The notes under the pieces: model-generated
What the model was told of the DNA's origin: nothing
Seen by the model: the letters and a program-made list of their open reading frames with translations, nothing else
Databases searched by the model: none
Made by a program: the position numbers and the translations under genes
Shown here: positions 17,401 through 24,638 of the stretch, one piece after another
Layout of the letters: every line of letters begins with the position of its first letter
Position numbering within the stretch: position 1 is the first letter of the stretch
Origin: Streptomyces sp. NBC_01754
Lineage (GTDB): Bacteria > Actinomycetota > Actinomycetes > Streptomycetales > Streptomycetaceae
Direction of reading: 5' to 3'
Assembly: GCF_035918015.1 (NCBI RefSeq)
Contig: NZ_CP109132.1
Coordinates: forward strand, 6,262,001 to 6,326,000
Length of the DNA stretch: 64,000 bases

Positions 17401-18950
17401 CGACACCCGCGGTGCTCACCAGGCTCTCCGGCCGCGAACTCACGGTGACGCTGCGCTTCCACGACGGCGACCGCCACGTCGACGCCCCGGTCAGCGCACG
17501 ACTGATGCTGCACCGCTTCAAGGGGATGCGCAGGATCGGCGGTGACTGGCTGTGGCTCGGCGTCCGCAACGACGACTCCGTGGTCTTCCGCTACTTCACC
17601 GGTGCCGGCCGGAAGCTGCGGGGCCGTCTGTGGCATCTGCGGCGCCAGGCGCGAGCCGCGCTCCCCGGCCGGCCGGGCTGGCGTACCCGTCTGGCCTATG
17701 TTCTGAGCTATCCGCGGCTCCACCGGAAGGACATCTGGATCATCGGCGAGCGGGCCGACACGGCGCAGGACAACGCCTACCACCTGTTTCGGTGGATCAG
17801 GGAGAACCAGCCGCGCCGGAAGGTCTATTACGCCATCAACGGTGATGCCGGGGACCGGGCCAAGGTGGCTCCCTACGGCCGTGTCCTGGACCGTACCTCG
17901 CGTAAGTACCGGATGTACCTGCTGCACGCCAAGCGGCTCATCAACCCGTACGACCTGGAGGCGTACCTCGGATTCCCCGAACTCAGCAAGAGTTCCTTCC
18001 TGCGTGGCTACGGAGATCTGCTGGACTACCGCAGGGTCTTCCTCCAGCACGGCGTCACCTACAACGACGTGGCGCCGTCGGTACACCAGCAGGTCACCGA
18101 CGTGGACCTGCTGCTCACCGTCGGCGAGGCGGAGCGTTCGTACTTCGCCGAGCACTGCGGGTACGGCTTCGCGCGGGTCGCGGCAGCGGGCTTCCCCCGG
18201 TTCGACGCTCTGCGGCCCGTGCGGACCGGCCGGCCGAGGGTCCTTCTGATGCCCACGTGGCGGAGGGACATCGTCGCCCCTTCGTACGACCGGGCGGCCA
18301 AGGCGAAGATCCCGTTCGCCGCGTCGGAGTACTTCCGGTTCTTCTCGACCCTGCTACGCGACGAGCGCCTGCTCGGTGTGCTCGAACAGTGCGGGGTGGA
18401 ACTGGAGTTCATGCCGCACTACGAGATCCGCCCCTACCTGCACCACTTCCGCATCGACCACCCGTCGGTGACCGTGACCGGCGACGGGAGGGATGTGCAG
18501 CTGGCCATGCGCGAGTGCTCGCTCCTCGTCACCGACTACTCATCGGTCTTCTTCGACGTCGCCTACATGGGCACACCCATCGTGTACACGCCGTTCGACG
18601 AGGAGGACTTCTACGGCAACCACTACAAGCGCGGCTACTACGAGTTCGAGCGGGACGGCTTCGGCCCGGTCTGCCGTGACGTCGATGCGACGGTGCGGGA
18701 GATCATCGGGACCATCGAGCGGAACTTCGCCATGGAGCCGCAGTACCGGGCACGGGTCGACGCCTTCTTCGGCCGCCGGGACACGGGCAACTCGGAACGG
18801 GTGTTCCACGCCATCGACGGACTCGAGTCGGCGGTCGGGAGCAGCTGGGTACCGGATGCGCCGTCGAGCACGCGGGGCGCGCTCGACGCCGACCGGGGCT
18901 TCGGTGACGAAGGCCGTCACGGCCGGGATCCCAGCAAGGAGTGGGCGTAG
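14448..18950 (+). CDS. Multidomain GT2 glycosyltransferase / CDP-glycerol glycerophosphotransferase fusion
   Basis: 1500 residues. Order: GT-A family 2 domain (about 11-250; VVVPAYNAG, VVDDASADG, metal motif DADD at 99-102); beta-rich region (about 390-540); second GT-A-like domain (about 550-780; VVVHCRNDEHHL, FADDGSTDRTAEL) where the aligned metal motif reads ARGRD at 639-643; second beta-rich region (about 860-1040); and a TagF/TarF-like transferase (about 1090-1470; IWIIGERADTAQDN, LQHGVTYND, LLMPTWR, FMPHYEIRP, TDYSSVFFD). No membrane segment seen. It could both glycosylate and extend a poly(glycerol/polyol phosphate) chain at the inner membrane face. Overlaps the upstream gene by 4 bases and the downstream start by 1. 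Such fusions replace several Tag/Tar enzymes; substrates are unknown. Confidence 0.85.
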   Translation: MSSAVDPADFRISVVVPAYNAGATLGRALKSALAQTHRNVEVLVVDDASADGTLGVAQEFAAADPRVRIIGRPQNSGGVGAPRNNGIMAATGQYVMFLDADDELPLKACEELLASAVATGSDITAGRALRVNLNTEETTVWQPQLYAAPRTVAGLRALPQLFDDPIAAGKLYRLDFLHNNGVRFPEGVYYEDTYFSTLANYRAGSITFLTTPVYRWMWERESAAPSITNRRGELRSIQDRVAVHQYTDSFLRQVGEYELLAHKAVKFLSHDLHLYARELRSGDERYRQGFAAVVAPYLRSLEPSVYDLCGVLERVRAFCLMHERVDLALSVSDYSQRRSVLSSDLVERDGRVHWSESLLHLPQAERFLDVTDLDLTDKPLADARLFNQATEVEIRGGELHLSGHLLNQFGRFSTGGKPELKAVLRLRSTKSDHVFPVNAVETDDHRVHYQSVLDLAGSLGAATGEGVWNLFVQVRHAGERATTTVAVHGVDITRERYQGPAGTYEMYETVSGNIALRPETGERTALETRRGTPWNWWHGTEDPPPIGQAGAYRVAVVVHCRNDEHHLNDSLRSLAAQSVFAQTQIVFADDGSTDRTAELLDNFAAYYRNAVVVRLSGQGAAAAYERGLAEVVAPYVLFARGRDVLGAESLRQLTESAAKHKVDVVIGNYDTFPGPRRNADEPWKRYFGDGAKGRTDLVTRAPHMVFSIDLGNKLFRVSLLRDHGIRPADGGPFAETWVSLLAMLTARTFGTVDRYVYFERDPAQNDSLFDLDWNDPAKVRQRLRLNRYLLDYADRLDEPAALLVQRFVVRSYQPYLRNYHRIMNRTEIADAFEDLCAVYARIPEKILLQYVTHPVSRIQHHAVRTGNFSLFCDPFATAEYEPFLRLDDRGVYRRLAADGVESSLLRVERQKAVLESVRYRDDELQFEGVMTLSGVDISQLFTNRIELVCTDGAGSVAIPVEQVYRRDRWRVRKERDWYGGWRAAATPAVLTRLSGRELTVTLRFHDGDRHVDAPVSARLMLHRFKGMRRIGGDWLWLGVRNDDSVVFRYFTGAGRKLRGRLWHLRRQARAALPGRPGWRTRLAYVLSYPRLHRKDIWIIGERADTAQDNAYHLFRWIRENQPRRKVYYAINGDAGDRAKVAPYGRVLDRTSRKYRMYLLHAKRLINPYDLEAYLGFPELSKSSFLRGYGDLLDYRRVFLQHGVTYNDVAPSVHQQVTDVDLLLTVGEAERSYFAEHCGYGFARVAAAGFPRFDALRPVRTGRPRVLLMPTWRRDIVAPSYDRAAKAKIPFAASEYFRFFSTLLRDERLLGVLEQCGVELEFMPHYEIRPYLHHFRIDHPSVTVTGDGRDVQLAMRECSLLVTDYSSVFFDVAYMGTPIVYTPFDEEDFYGNHYKRGYYEFERDGFGPVCRDVDATVREIIGTIERNFAMEPQYRARVDAFFGRRDTGNSERVFHAIDGLESAVGSSWVPDAPSSTRGALDADRGFGDEGRHGRDPSKEWA

Positions 18951-19726
18951 TGCGGCGGCTGCGCAGAGTCTTCCTGGCGGGTGACTCGAGTGTGACCAGC
19001 AGACAGCGCAGCTTCGCGCCCATGGCGGGCTGGGGTCAGGCTCTGCCCCTCTTCATCCCCTCTGCCGAGGTCATCAACTGCGCTCGTGCGGGCGCCAGTT
19101 CACGTAGCTTCATGGAACGCGGCAGGATGGCCTGGATCCTGCGTGAGGCCCAGCCGGGTGACCTGGTCCTGTTGTCGTTCGGGTTGATCGACATGAAGCC
19201 GGACGAGGGCCGCCACACCGAACCCTTCAAGGAGTACCAGCGCCGGCTTCGCGGCTGTGTGGACGGTGTGCGTGGACGCGGCGCCCACCCGGTCCTCGTG
19301 ACCAGTCATGAGCGCAGGGTCTTCGACGCGCAGGGCAACCTGCGGCGGCTGCTCGGTGTGTATCCGCTGGCGATGAGGGAGGTCGCGGTGGAGAAGTCCG
19401 TACCGCTGATCGACCTGAACGAGTGGAGCGTGCGCCGGTGGCGCGAGGCCGGCCCGGAAGGCACACGGCGCATCTTCCTCTACCTCGCCCCTGGGGAACA
19501 TCCCAACTATCCCGAGGGCGTGGCCGACAACACGCACCTCAAGGTCGACGGAGCGATCGAGTGCGCGCGCTTCATCGCCCGTGAACTCCGGGACCGCTCG
19601 ATGCTGGAACCGGGTTGCTTCGCCGACCTGGAGCGCCTCGACCACTCGGAGGACGGCGTCGAGTGGCTGGAGGAAGACGTCTTCGACGAACTGGTGCGGA
19701 CCCGGACCCTGGAGACCGTCGAATGA
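18950..19726 (+). CDS. SGNH/GDSL hydrolase, rhamnogalacturonan-acetylesterase-like
   Basis: 258 residues from GTG 18950, with CAAGGAG about eight bases before it; the G is shared with the previous stop. Block I is AGDSS (Ser13), block II GASSRSF, and the C-terminal DxxH dyad is DNTH (193-196), so nucleophile, Asp and His are kept. In block III the usual G-x-N-D reads FGLID (77-81): the oxyanion-hole Asn is Ile. The remaining sequence (PFKEYQRRL, HPVLVTSHERRVFD, GEHPNYPEGVADNTH) follows the CE12 acetylesterase pattern. No signal peptide, so it is probably cytoplasmic and acts on a precursor or as an acyl transferase. Part of the overlapping operon (ATGA with the next gene). Confidence 0.75.
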   Translation: MRRLRRVFLAGDSSVTSRQRSFAPMAGWGQALPLFIPSAEVINCARAGASSRSFMERGRMAWILREAQPGDLVLLSFGLIDMKPDEGRHTEPFKEYQRRLRGCVDGVRGRGAHPVLVTSHERRVFDAQGNLRRLLGVYPLAMREVAVEKSVPLIDLNEWSVRRWREAGPEGTRRIFLYLAPGEHPNYPEGVADNTHLKVDGAIECARFIARELRDRSMLEPGCFADLERLDHSEDGVEWLEEDVFDELVRTRTLETVE

Positions 19727-20448
19727 GTGACTGGCATCTGTTGGCCCACATCCAGGTCGCGCACCCGGAGCGCACAGCGGTGTCCGCGGTCCTCGACCTC
19801 CATGCCGACACCGACCCCGCGGCCCCGGTGGTACCAGGCCAGGAAATCGCCCTGCATCTACAGGTGCTGCCCTCGGGCGACCCCTATCGGGCGTACGGCT
19901 ACATCTTTGACGACGTCGTGGCCGAGCACGCCACGATGGCCCAGTCGCACGGACTCGGACACCTTCCCAACGGCCGGTTCGCGACCTACGCGAGCGGGAA
20001 CGAGCCGAGGGCGGTGACCGCCGTGCTCAAGGTGAACGACGATGCCCCCGAGGGTGCGGTCCTCCTCCCCAAGGTGTGCGTGGGCGTGATGTCGTACGCG
20101 GGAGAGAAGCTGGTGTCGTCCGCCCAGATCACCGACGCGGGCTTCCGGGTGCGCCGTGTCTGGGTCCCCGGCCGCAGCCTGTCCGTTCCGCCCGGTGGAT
20201 ACGCGGTCATCGGCCCCGACCGGGACGCCACCGAAGCGGGTCTGAGAGTGGTCGGGGTGGGGCTCCCGCAGGCGGGCACGGTGAGCGCCGCGCCGGACGG
20301 CAGCATCACGTACACGGGAGTGCCGGGGGCGGTCGGCTACGACCGCTTCTCCGTCTGCTACGAGAACGCGGCGGGTCACCGCAACTGGTCCGAGGTGACC
20401 GTGTACGCGGGGGACATCGGTACGAACCCCGGAGTCCTCGCGGGATGA
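19723..20448 (+). CDS. Unknown beta-rich protein of glycopolymer operon
   Basis: 241 residues; ATG inside the stop of the SGNH gene (4-base overlap). I do not recognise a family. There is no signal peptide and no hydrophobic helix. Residues 1-140 form alternating strands with several His/Asp (DVVAEHATMAQSHGLGHL). Residues 150-235 resemble an Ig- or cadherin-like sandwich (PPGGYAVIGPD, ITYTGVPGAVGYDRFSVCYE, SEVTVYAGD), like repeats usually found on secreted proteins. Tight coupling to the SGNH hydrolase suggests that the two work together. It ends the operon. Confidence 0.6.
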   Translation: MSDWHLLAHIQVAHPERTAVSAVLDLHADTDPAAPVVPGQEIALHLQVLPSGDPYRAYGYIFDDVVAEHATMAQSHGLGHLPNGRFATYASGNEPRAVTAVLKVNDDAPEGAVLLPKVCVGVMSYAGEKLVSSAQITDAGFRVRRVWVPGRSLSVPPGGYAVIGPDRDATEAGLRVVGVGLPQAGTVSAAPDGSITYTGVPGAVGYDRFSVCYENAAGHRNWSEVTVYAGDIGTNPGVLAG

Positions 20449-20556
20449 GGCGTCGCCCGGCCGTGGGTTCCACCCCCGCACCGCTCGCGCGTGCACGGGA
20501 TTCCGTCGCCCCCGCGCCCGTGTGCGGTGGCGCAGCGCACGGCACCGACGCCGAAC

Positions 20557-20625
20557 CGCCTGATCAGGCGTTCGCGCCGGCCGACAAGGGTGGCGTAACA
20601 CTGGCGTAACGCGGTTCTGGTTAAC
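20557..20625 (+). promoter_or_regulatory. Candidate operator cluster before the GntR gene
   Basis: Three elements in the gap before the regulator: palindrome CGCCTGATCAGGCG (20557-20570); a tandem repeat of TGGCGTAAC at 20591-20599 and 20602-20610 (11-base period, one helical turn); and GGTTAAC at 20619-20625, directly against the start codon. GntR/HutC-type proteins often bind such sites in their own promoters, so autoregulation is plausible. Confidence 0.45.
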
Positions 20626-21429
20626 GTGGACGGCATGAACCACGGGGTGGAGCGGGTGGGGGACGGCAGCGGTCCAGCCGGCGGATGGGTGTCGTCGCGG
20701 CCCCGGGCCGAGCGGGCGCGCCGGGTCGCCGATGTGCTGCGGCAGCAGATCGGCGAGGGCGGGTTCGGCGGCGGTAGGCTGCCGGACGAACGAGCCCTCG
20801 GCCGGCAGTTGGGGGCTTCCCGTAACGCGGTCCGTGAAGCACTGGGCCTCCTGCGGAGGGAGGGTCTGATCACGCGGCGGCGCGGGGTGGGCACCACGGT
20901 GGTGATGCCCAAGTACGGGCAGGGACTGGACCGGCTGGCGGGGCTGGCCGAGGCACTGGCCGGTCACGGGACGGTGACCAACCAGGTGCGGGTGGCCGAG
21001 GAGGTAGCCGTCCTGCCGGACGCCGTCGCCGCCCGTCTGGAGGTGCCCGCCGAGGCGGGCGGGGTGCGTCTGGAGCGCGTCAGGTGGTTGAACGGCCTGC
21101 CCTTGTCGCTGGACACCAGCTATCTCCCCGCCGATGTCGGAGCTGCGGTGCTCGCCGGTGACCTGGTGGGCCGGGACGTGTTCGGCCTGATCGAAGAGGC
21201 CACCGGCTGCCGGCTCGGACGCGCCGACGTCGTCGTGCACGCCGTGTGTGCCGACCCCGACACCGCCGCGCTGCTGGGCATTCCGGCCGGAGCCGCGGTG
21301 TTCGCCCTGGAACGGCTGACCCGCCTGACGGACGGCCGCGCCGTCGACACGGAATCGATCCATGTCCGCGCGGACCGCATGACCTTGCGGGCCACGCTGC
21401 AACGCGGCCTGCCGCCCGCCGCGACCTGA
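20626..21429 (+). CDS. GntR-family (HutC/UTRA) transcriptional regulator
   Basis: 267 residues from GTG 20626, or 264 from ATG 20635; neither has a ribosome site, so the mRNA may be leaderless. The N-terminal winged helix (about 25-95) shows the GntR pattern: VADVLRQQI, LPDERALGRQLGASRNAVREALGLLRREGLI. The C-terminal UTRA-type effector domain (about 105-260) contains VRLERVRWLNGLPLSLDTSYLP and AVFALERLTRLTDG. It probably senses a small metabolite. The transporter gene 50 bases downstream on the same strand is the likely target, so this may be a regulator-exporter pair. Ligand unknown. Confidence 0.82.
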   Translation: MDGMNHGVERVGDGSGPAGGWVSSRPRAERARRVADVLRQQIGEGGFGGGRLPDERALGRQLGASRNAVREALGLLRREGLITRRRGVGTTVVMPKYGQGLDRLAGLAEALAGHGTVTNQVRVAEEVAVLPDAVAARLEVPAEAGGVRLERVRWLNGLPLSLDTSYLPADVGAAVLAGDLVGRDVFGLIEEATGCRLGRADVVVHAVCADPDTAALLGIPAGAAVFALERLTRLTDGRAVDTESIHVRADRMTLRATLQRGLPPAAT

Positions 21430-21478
21430 CCGCGCCCGCCCGGCCGTCCGCTCCTCACCTTCCTCGCAGGAGATCGTC

Positions 21479-21538
21479 ATGTCTGTGCTGTGCCCTTCGC
21501 CGTCCCCACACCGTGGCCACGCGCGGGGGGACCGGTGA
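21479..21538 (+). CDS. Possible 19-residue leader ORF coupled to the TauE-like gene
   Basis: ATG 21479 follows GCAGGAG by six or seven bases, the best ribosome site in the gap, and reads MSVLCPSPSPHRGHARGDR before TGA at 21536-21538. That stop overlaps a GTG (21535) in the frame of the transporter. It is basic, with Pro, His and one Cys. A short upstream ORF that delivers ribosomes to the exporter is the simplest reading; a frameshifted true N-terminus is the alternative. Confidence 0.4.
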   Translation: MSVLCPSPSPHRGHARGDR

Positions 21539-22305
21539 CGGCCGGGCTGAGCGTGCCGGTGCTGATCGCGCTCGGCCTGTTCGGGCTGATCGGCGGTGTG
21601 GGGATCACCGCTGTGGGCCCCGGAGGCGTGCTGCCGACCATCGCCCTGTTCGCCCTGACCGATCTGACGCCGGCCCAGGTGGCCGGCACGGCCATCGTCA
21701 CCCATGTGGCGACCGGGGTGGTGGCCACCGCCGCCTACACCCGGTCCGGGCAACTGCGTCAACCCCGGCCCCGGCGTACGGCGCTGATCCTGTCCGCGGC
21801 CGCGGTACTCGGCACCCCGCTCGGTGTGATGATCAATACGCTGGTGTCCGAGCGGGTCTTCGGGCTGGTGCTGGCGGTGTTCGTGGCGGGCGTGGCCGCC
21901 CTGGTGTGGTACCGCGAGCGCCACCCTCCGGCCGCCGCCCCGTGGACGCATCCGCCCGCCGCCCTGGTGGCCGTGCTGGGACTGGCCGTGGCCGTCGCGG
22001 CGGGCATCGTCGGCATCGGTGGTCCGATGCTCACCGTTCCCCTGCTGGTCGCCCTGGGCGTGCCCGTGCTGGAATCCCTCGCCTCCGCCCAGGCCCAGTC
22101 GGTCGTCATCGCCGCGGTGGGCACCGTGGGCTACCTCGCCCATGACGCCATCAACTGGCCCCTGGCCGCCCTGGTCGGCATCCCCGAACTCGCCGGGGTG
22201 CTGCTGGGCTGGAAGATCGCCCACGCACTGCCCACGCGCACCCTCAAGTACGCCCTGATCACCACCCTGTTCGCACTCGCCCCCTACCTCGCCCTGCACG
22301 GCTGA
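21535..22305 (+). CDS. TauE/SafE-family membrane transporter
   Basis: 256 residues from GTG 21535; a longer in-frame GTG at 21490 would give 271 but lies 17 bases from the ribosome site and adds only a Pro-rich tail. Seven to eight membrane helices. The two family repeats are visible: GLIGGVGITAVGPGGVLPTIAL near the start and AGIVGIGGPMLTVPLLVALGVP around residue 150. The family exports sulfite, sulfoacetate and related organosulfur anions. Here the substrate is unknown; the upstream GntR regulator suggests induction by a metabolite. Ends toward fadB, with a shared hairpin between. Confidence 0.8.
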   Translation: MTAGLSVPVLIALGLFGLIGGVGITAVGPGGVLPTIALFALTDLTPAQVAGTAIVTHVATGVVATAAYTRSGQLRQPRPRRTALILSAAAVLGTPLGVMINTLVSERVFGLVLAVFVAGVAALVWYRERHPPAAAPWTHPPAALVAVLGLAVAVAAGIVGIGGPMLTVPLLVALGVPVLESLASAQAQSVVIAAVGTVGYLAHDAINWPLAALVGIPELAGVLLGWKIAHALPTRTLKYALITTLFALAPYLALHG

Positions 22306-22448
22306 CCACGGGACCGCCGGAGGGGAACGGGGTCAGCCGAACCCGGCTCCGGCGATCATCGCTGTACGGCTGGTGACCGACCGGCTCCGGAACCAGCCCC
22401 GACCTGCGACGACAGGCGTGGACCAGGCCCGTTCGCACGTCGCGAACA

Positions 22449-22478
22449 GGGCCGTACAGGCAGATGCCCGTACGGCCC
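22449..22478. terminator. Terminator between TauE-like gene and fadB
   Basis: GGGCCGTAC (22449-22457) pairs with GTACGGCCC (22470-22478), with three more inner pairs (GGC/GCC), between two convergent genes and 21 bases from the fadB stop. Confidence 0.65.
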
Positions 22479-22499
22479 CGTCCGTTCACGAATCCACGG

Positions 22500-24638
22500 T
22501 CAGGCCGGAACGCTCGCCACGCCCCGCGCCAGGAACCGCTTCCCGTTGACCCGCTCCGAGACGCCCTCGCGGTCCAGGTACGGCGTGATGCCGCCCAGGT
22601 GGAAGGGCCAGCCCGCGCCGGTGATCAGGCACAGGTCGATGTCCTGGGCCTCGGCGACGACGCCCTCGTCCAGCATCAGGCCGATCTCCTGCGCCACCGC
22701 GTCCAGGACGCGGTCGCGGACCTGGTCCTGCGTCAGGACGGTGTCGCCCTGCTTCAGGAGGGCCGCGACCTCGGGGTCCAGCACCGGCTCGGCCGGATTC
22801 CCGGCGGAGGGCAGGTAGAAGCCGCGCTTGCCGGCCTTGACCACCGCGGCCAGGTTCTCCGAGACCGTGAAGCGGTCCGGGAACGCGCGGTTCAAAGTCT
22901 CGGAGACGTGCAGGCCGATGGCCGGCCCGACCAGCTCCAGCAGCACCAGCGGGGACATCGGCAGGCCGAGCGGCTCGATGGCCTTCTCCGCCGTCTCGAC
23001 CGGGGTGCCCTCGTCGATGATGTTCTGGATCTCGCCCATGAAGCGGGTGAGGATGCGGTTGACGACGAACGCCGGGGCGTCCTTCACCAGGACCGCGGTC
23101 TTCTTGAGCTTGCGGGCGACACCGAATGCCGTGGCCAGCGAGGCGTCGTCGGTCTGCTCGCCGCGCACGATCTCCAGGAGCGGGAGGACCGCGACCGGGT
23201 TGAAGAAGTGGAAGCCGACGACCCGCTCGGGGTTCTTCAGCTTCGACGCCATCTCGGTGACCGAGAGGGACGAGGTGTTCGTGGCGAGGATCGCGTGCGC
23301 CGGGGCGACCGCCTCGACCTCCGCGAACACCTGCTGCTTGACACCCATCTCCTCGAAGACGGCCTCGATGACGAAGTCGGCGTCGGAGAAGCCCTCCGCC
23401 TTGTCCAGCACGCCGGTCACCAGGGCCTTGAGGCGGTTGGCCTTGTCCTGGTTGATGCGGCCCTTGCCGAGCAGCTTGTCGATCTCGGCGTGGACGTAGC
23501 CCACACCCTTGTCGATGCGCTCCTGGTCGATGTCCGTGAGGACGACCGGGACCTCCAGACGGCGCAGGAAGAGCAGCGCGAGCTGGCTGGCCATCAGGCC
23601 CGCGCCCACCACGCCGACCTTGCCGACCGGGCGCGCCAGGGACTTGTCCGGGGCACCGGCGGGGCGCTTGGCGCGCTTCTGGACCAGGTTGAACGAGTAG
23701 ATCCCCGACCGCAGTTCGCCGCCCATGATCAGGTCCGCGAGGGCCTGGTCCTCGGCGTCGAAGCCGGCAGCGAGGTCGCCGCTCTTGGCGGCGGCGATGA
23801 TCTCCAGCGCGCGGTACGCGGCCGGGGCCGCACCGTGCACCTTGGAGTCGGCGACGGCCCGGCCCCGCTCGACGGCCTGGTCCCAGGCCTGGCCGCGGTC
23901 GACCTCGGGACGCTCGACGGCGATATCGCCCTTGAGGACGGACGCGGTCCACAGCAGCGACTGCTCCAGGAAGTCCGCGCCCTCGAAGATCGCGTCGGCG
24001 ATCCCGAGCTCGAAGACCTGCTTGCCCTTGAGCTGGCGGTTCTGGTTCAGCGCGTTCTCGATGATCACCGACACGGCGCGGTCGGCACCGATCAGGTTGG
24101 GGAGCAGGGCGCAGCCGCCCCAGCCCGGGACCAGGCCGAGGAAGACCTCGGGCAGTGAGAACGCGGGGATCGCGCCGGAGACCGTGCGGTACGAACAGTG
24201 CAGACCGATCTCCACACCGCCGCCCATGGCCGCGCCGTTGTAGTACGCGAACGTGGGGACCGCGAGGCCGGACAGTCGGCGGAAGACGTCGTGGCCGCCC
24301 TTGCCGATCGCCAGCGCGTCCGAGTGGTTCTTGAGCAGCTCGACGCCCTTGAGGTCGGCACCGACCGCGAAGACGAACGGTTTGCCGGTGACGCCCACGC
24401 CGCTGACGGAGCCCTCGGCGGCCTCCTTCTCGACCTGGTCGAGAGCGGCGTTCAGGTTGGCCAGCGACTGCGGGCCGATGGTGGTGGGCTTGGTGTGGTC
24501 CAGGCCGTTGTCCAGCGTGATGAGGGCGAACCTGCCCGCGCCGCCCGGAAGGTCGAGGTGGCGTACGTGCGCCTGCGTGACGACCTCGCCGGGGAACAGC
24601 TCGGCCGCGCCCTTCAGAAGCTCGGTGGTGGAGCTCAC
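22500..24638 (-). CDS. fadB: Fatty-acid oxidation complex alpha subunit: enoyl-CoA hydratase / 3-hydroxyacyl-CoA dehydrogenase
   Basis: 712 residues from GTG 24638, which overlaps the thiolase stop (GTGA) and has GGAGG seven bases before. The N-terminal crotonase domain (about 1-190) includes FVFAVGADLKGVE, YYNGAAMGGGVEIGLHCSYR and PEVFLGLVPGWGG. After a linker the NAD-binding dehydrogenase domain starts at VGVVGAGLMASQLA (about 310), with FVIEAVFE, ATNTSSLSV, VGFHFFNPV (catalytic His) and FVVNRILTR; two C-terminal 3HCDH domains follow. It performs the second and third beta-oxidation steps and passes the product to the thiolase encoded just upstream. The start was set by the overlap. Confidence 0.93.
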   Translation of the reverse strand: MSSTTELLKGAAELFPGEVVTQAHVRHLDLPGGAGRFALITLDNGLDHTKPTTIGPQSLANLNAALDQVEKEAAEGSVSGVGVTGKPFVFAVGADLKGVELLKNHSDALAIGKGGHDVFRRLSGLAVPTFAYYNGAAMGGGVEIGLHCSYRTVSGAIPAFSLPEVFLGLVPGWGGCALLPNLIGADRAVSVIIENALNQNRQLKGKQVFELGIADAIFEGADFLEQSLLWTASVLKGDIAVERPEVDRGQAWDQAVERGRAVADSKVHGAAPAAYRALEIIAAAKSGDLAAGFDAEDQALADLIMGGELRSGIYSFNLVQKRAKRPAGAPDKSLARPVGKVGVVGAGLMASQLALLFLRRLEVPVVLTDIDQERIDKGVGYVHAEIDKLLGKGRINQDKANRLKALVTGVLDKAEGFSDADFVIEAVFEEMGVKQQVFAEVEAVAPAHAILATNTSSLSVTEMASKLKNPERVVGFHFFNPVAVLPLLEIVRGEQTDDASLATAFGVARKLKKTAVLVKDAPAFVVNRILTRFMGEIQNIIDEGTPVETAEKAIEPLGLPMSPLVLLELVGPAIGLHVSETLNRAFPDRFTVSENLAAVVKAGKRGFYLPSAGNPAEPVLDPEVAALLKQGDTVLTQDQVRDRVLDAVAQEIGLMLDEGVVAEAQDIDLCLITGAGWPFHLGGITPYLDREGVSERVNGKRFLARGVASVPA

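Noticed and set aside
14418..18155. A very long open frame (over 1200 codons) on the minus strand opposite the glycosyltransferase fusion.
   Set aside because: High-GC codon bias on the plus strand produces open antisense frames; the product is Val/Asp/Gly/Arg-rich without domains and has no ribosome site.
8950..20448. A secondary-metabolite gene cluster, given galE and glycosyltransferases.
   Set aside because: No polyketide synthase, NRPS, terpene synthase or RiPP core enzyme; LCP and TagF-like genes point to cell-surface polymer.
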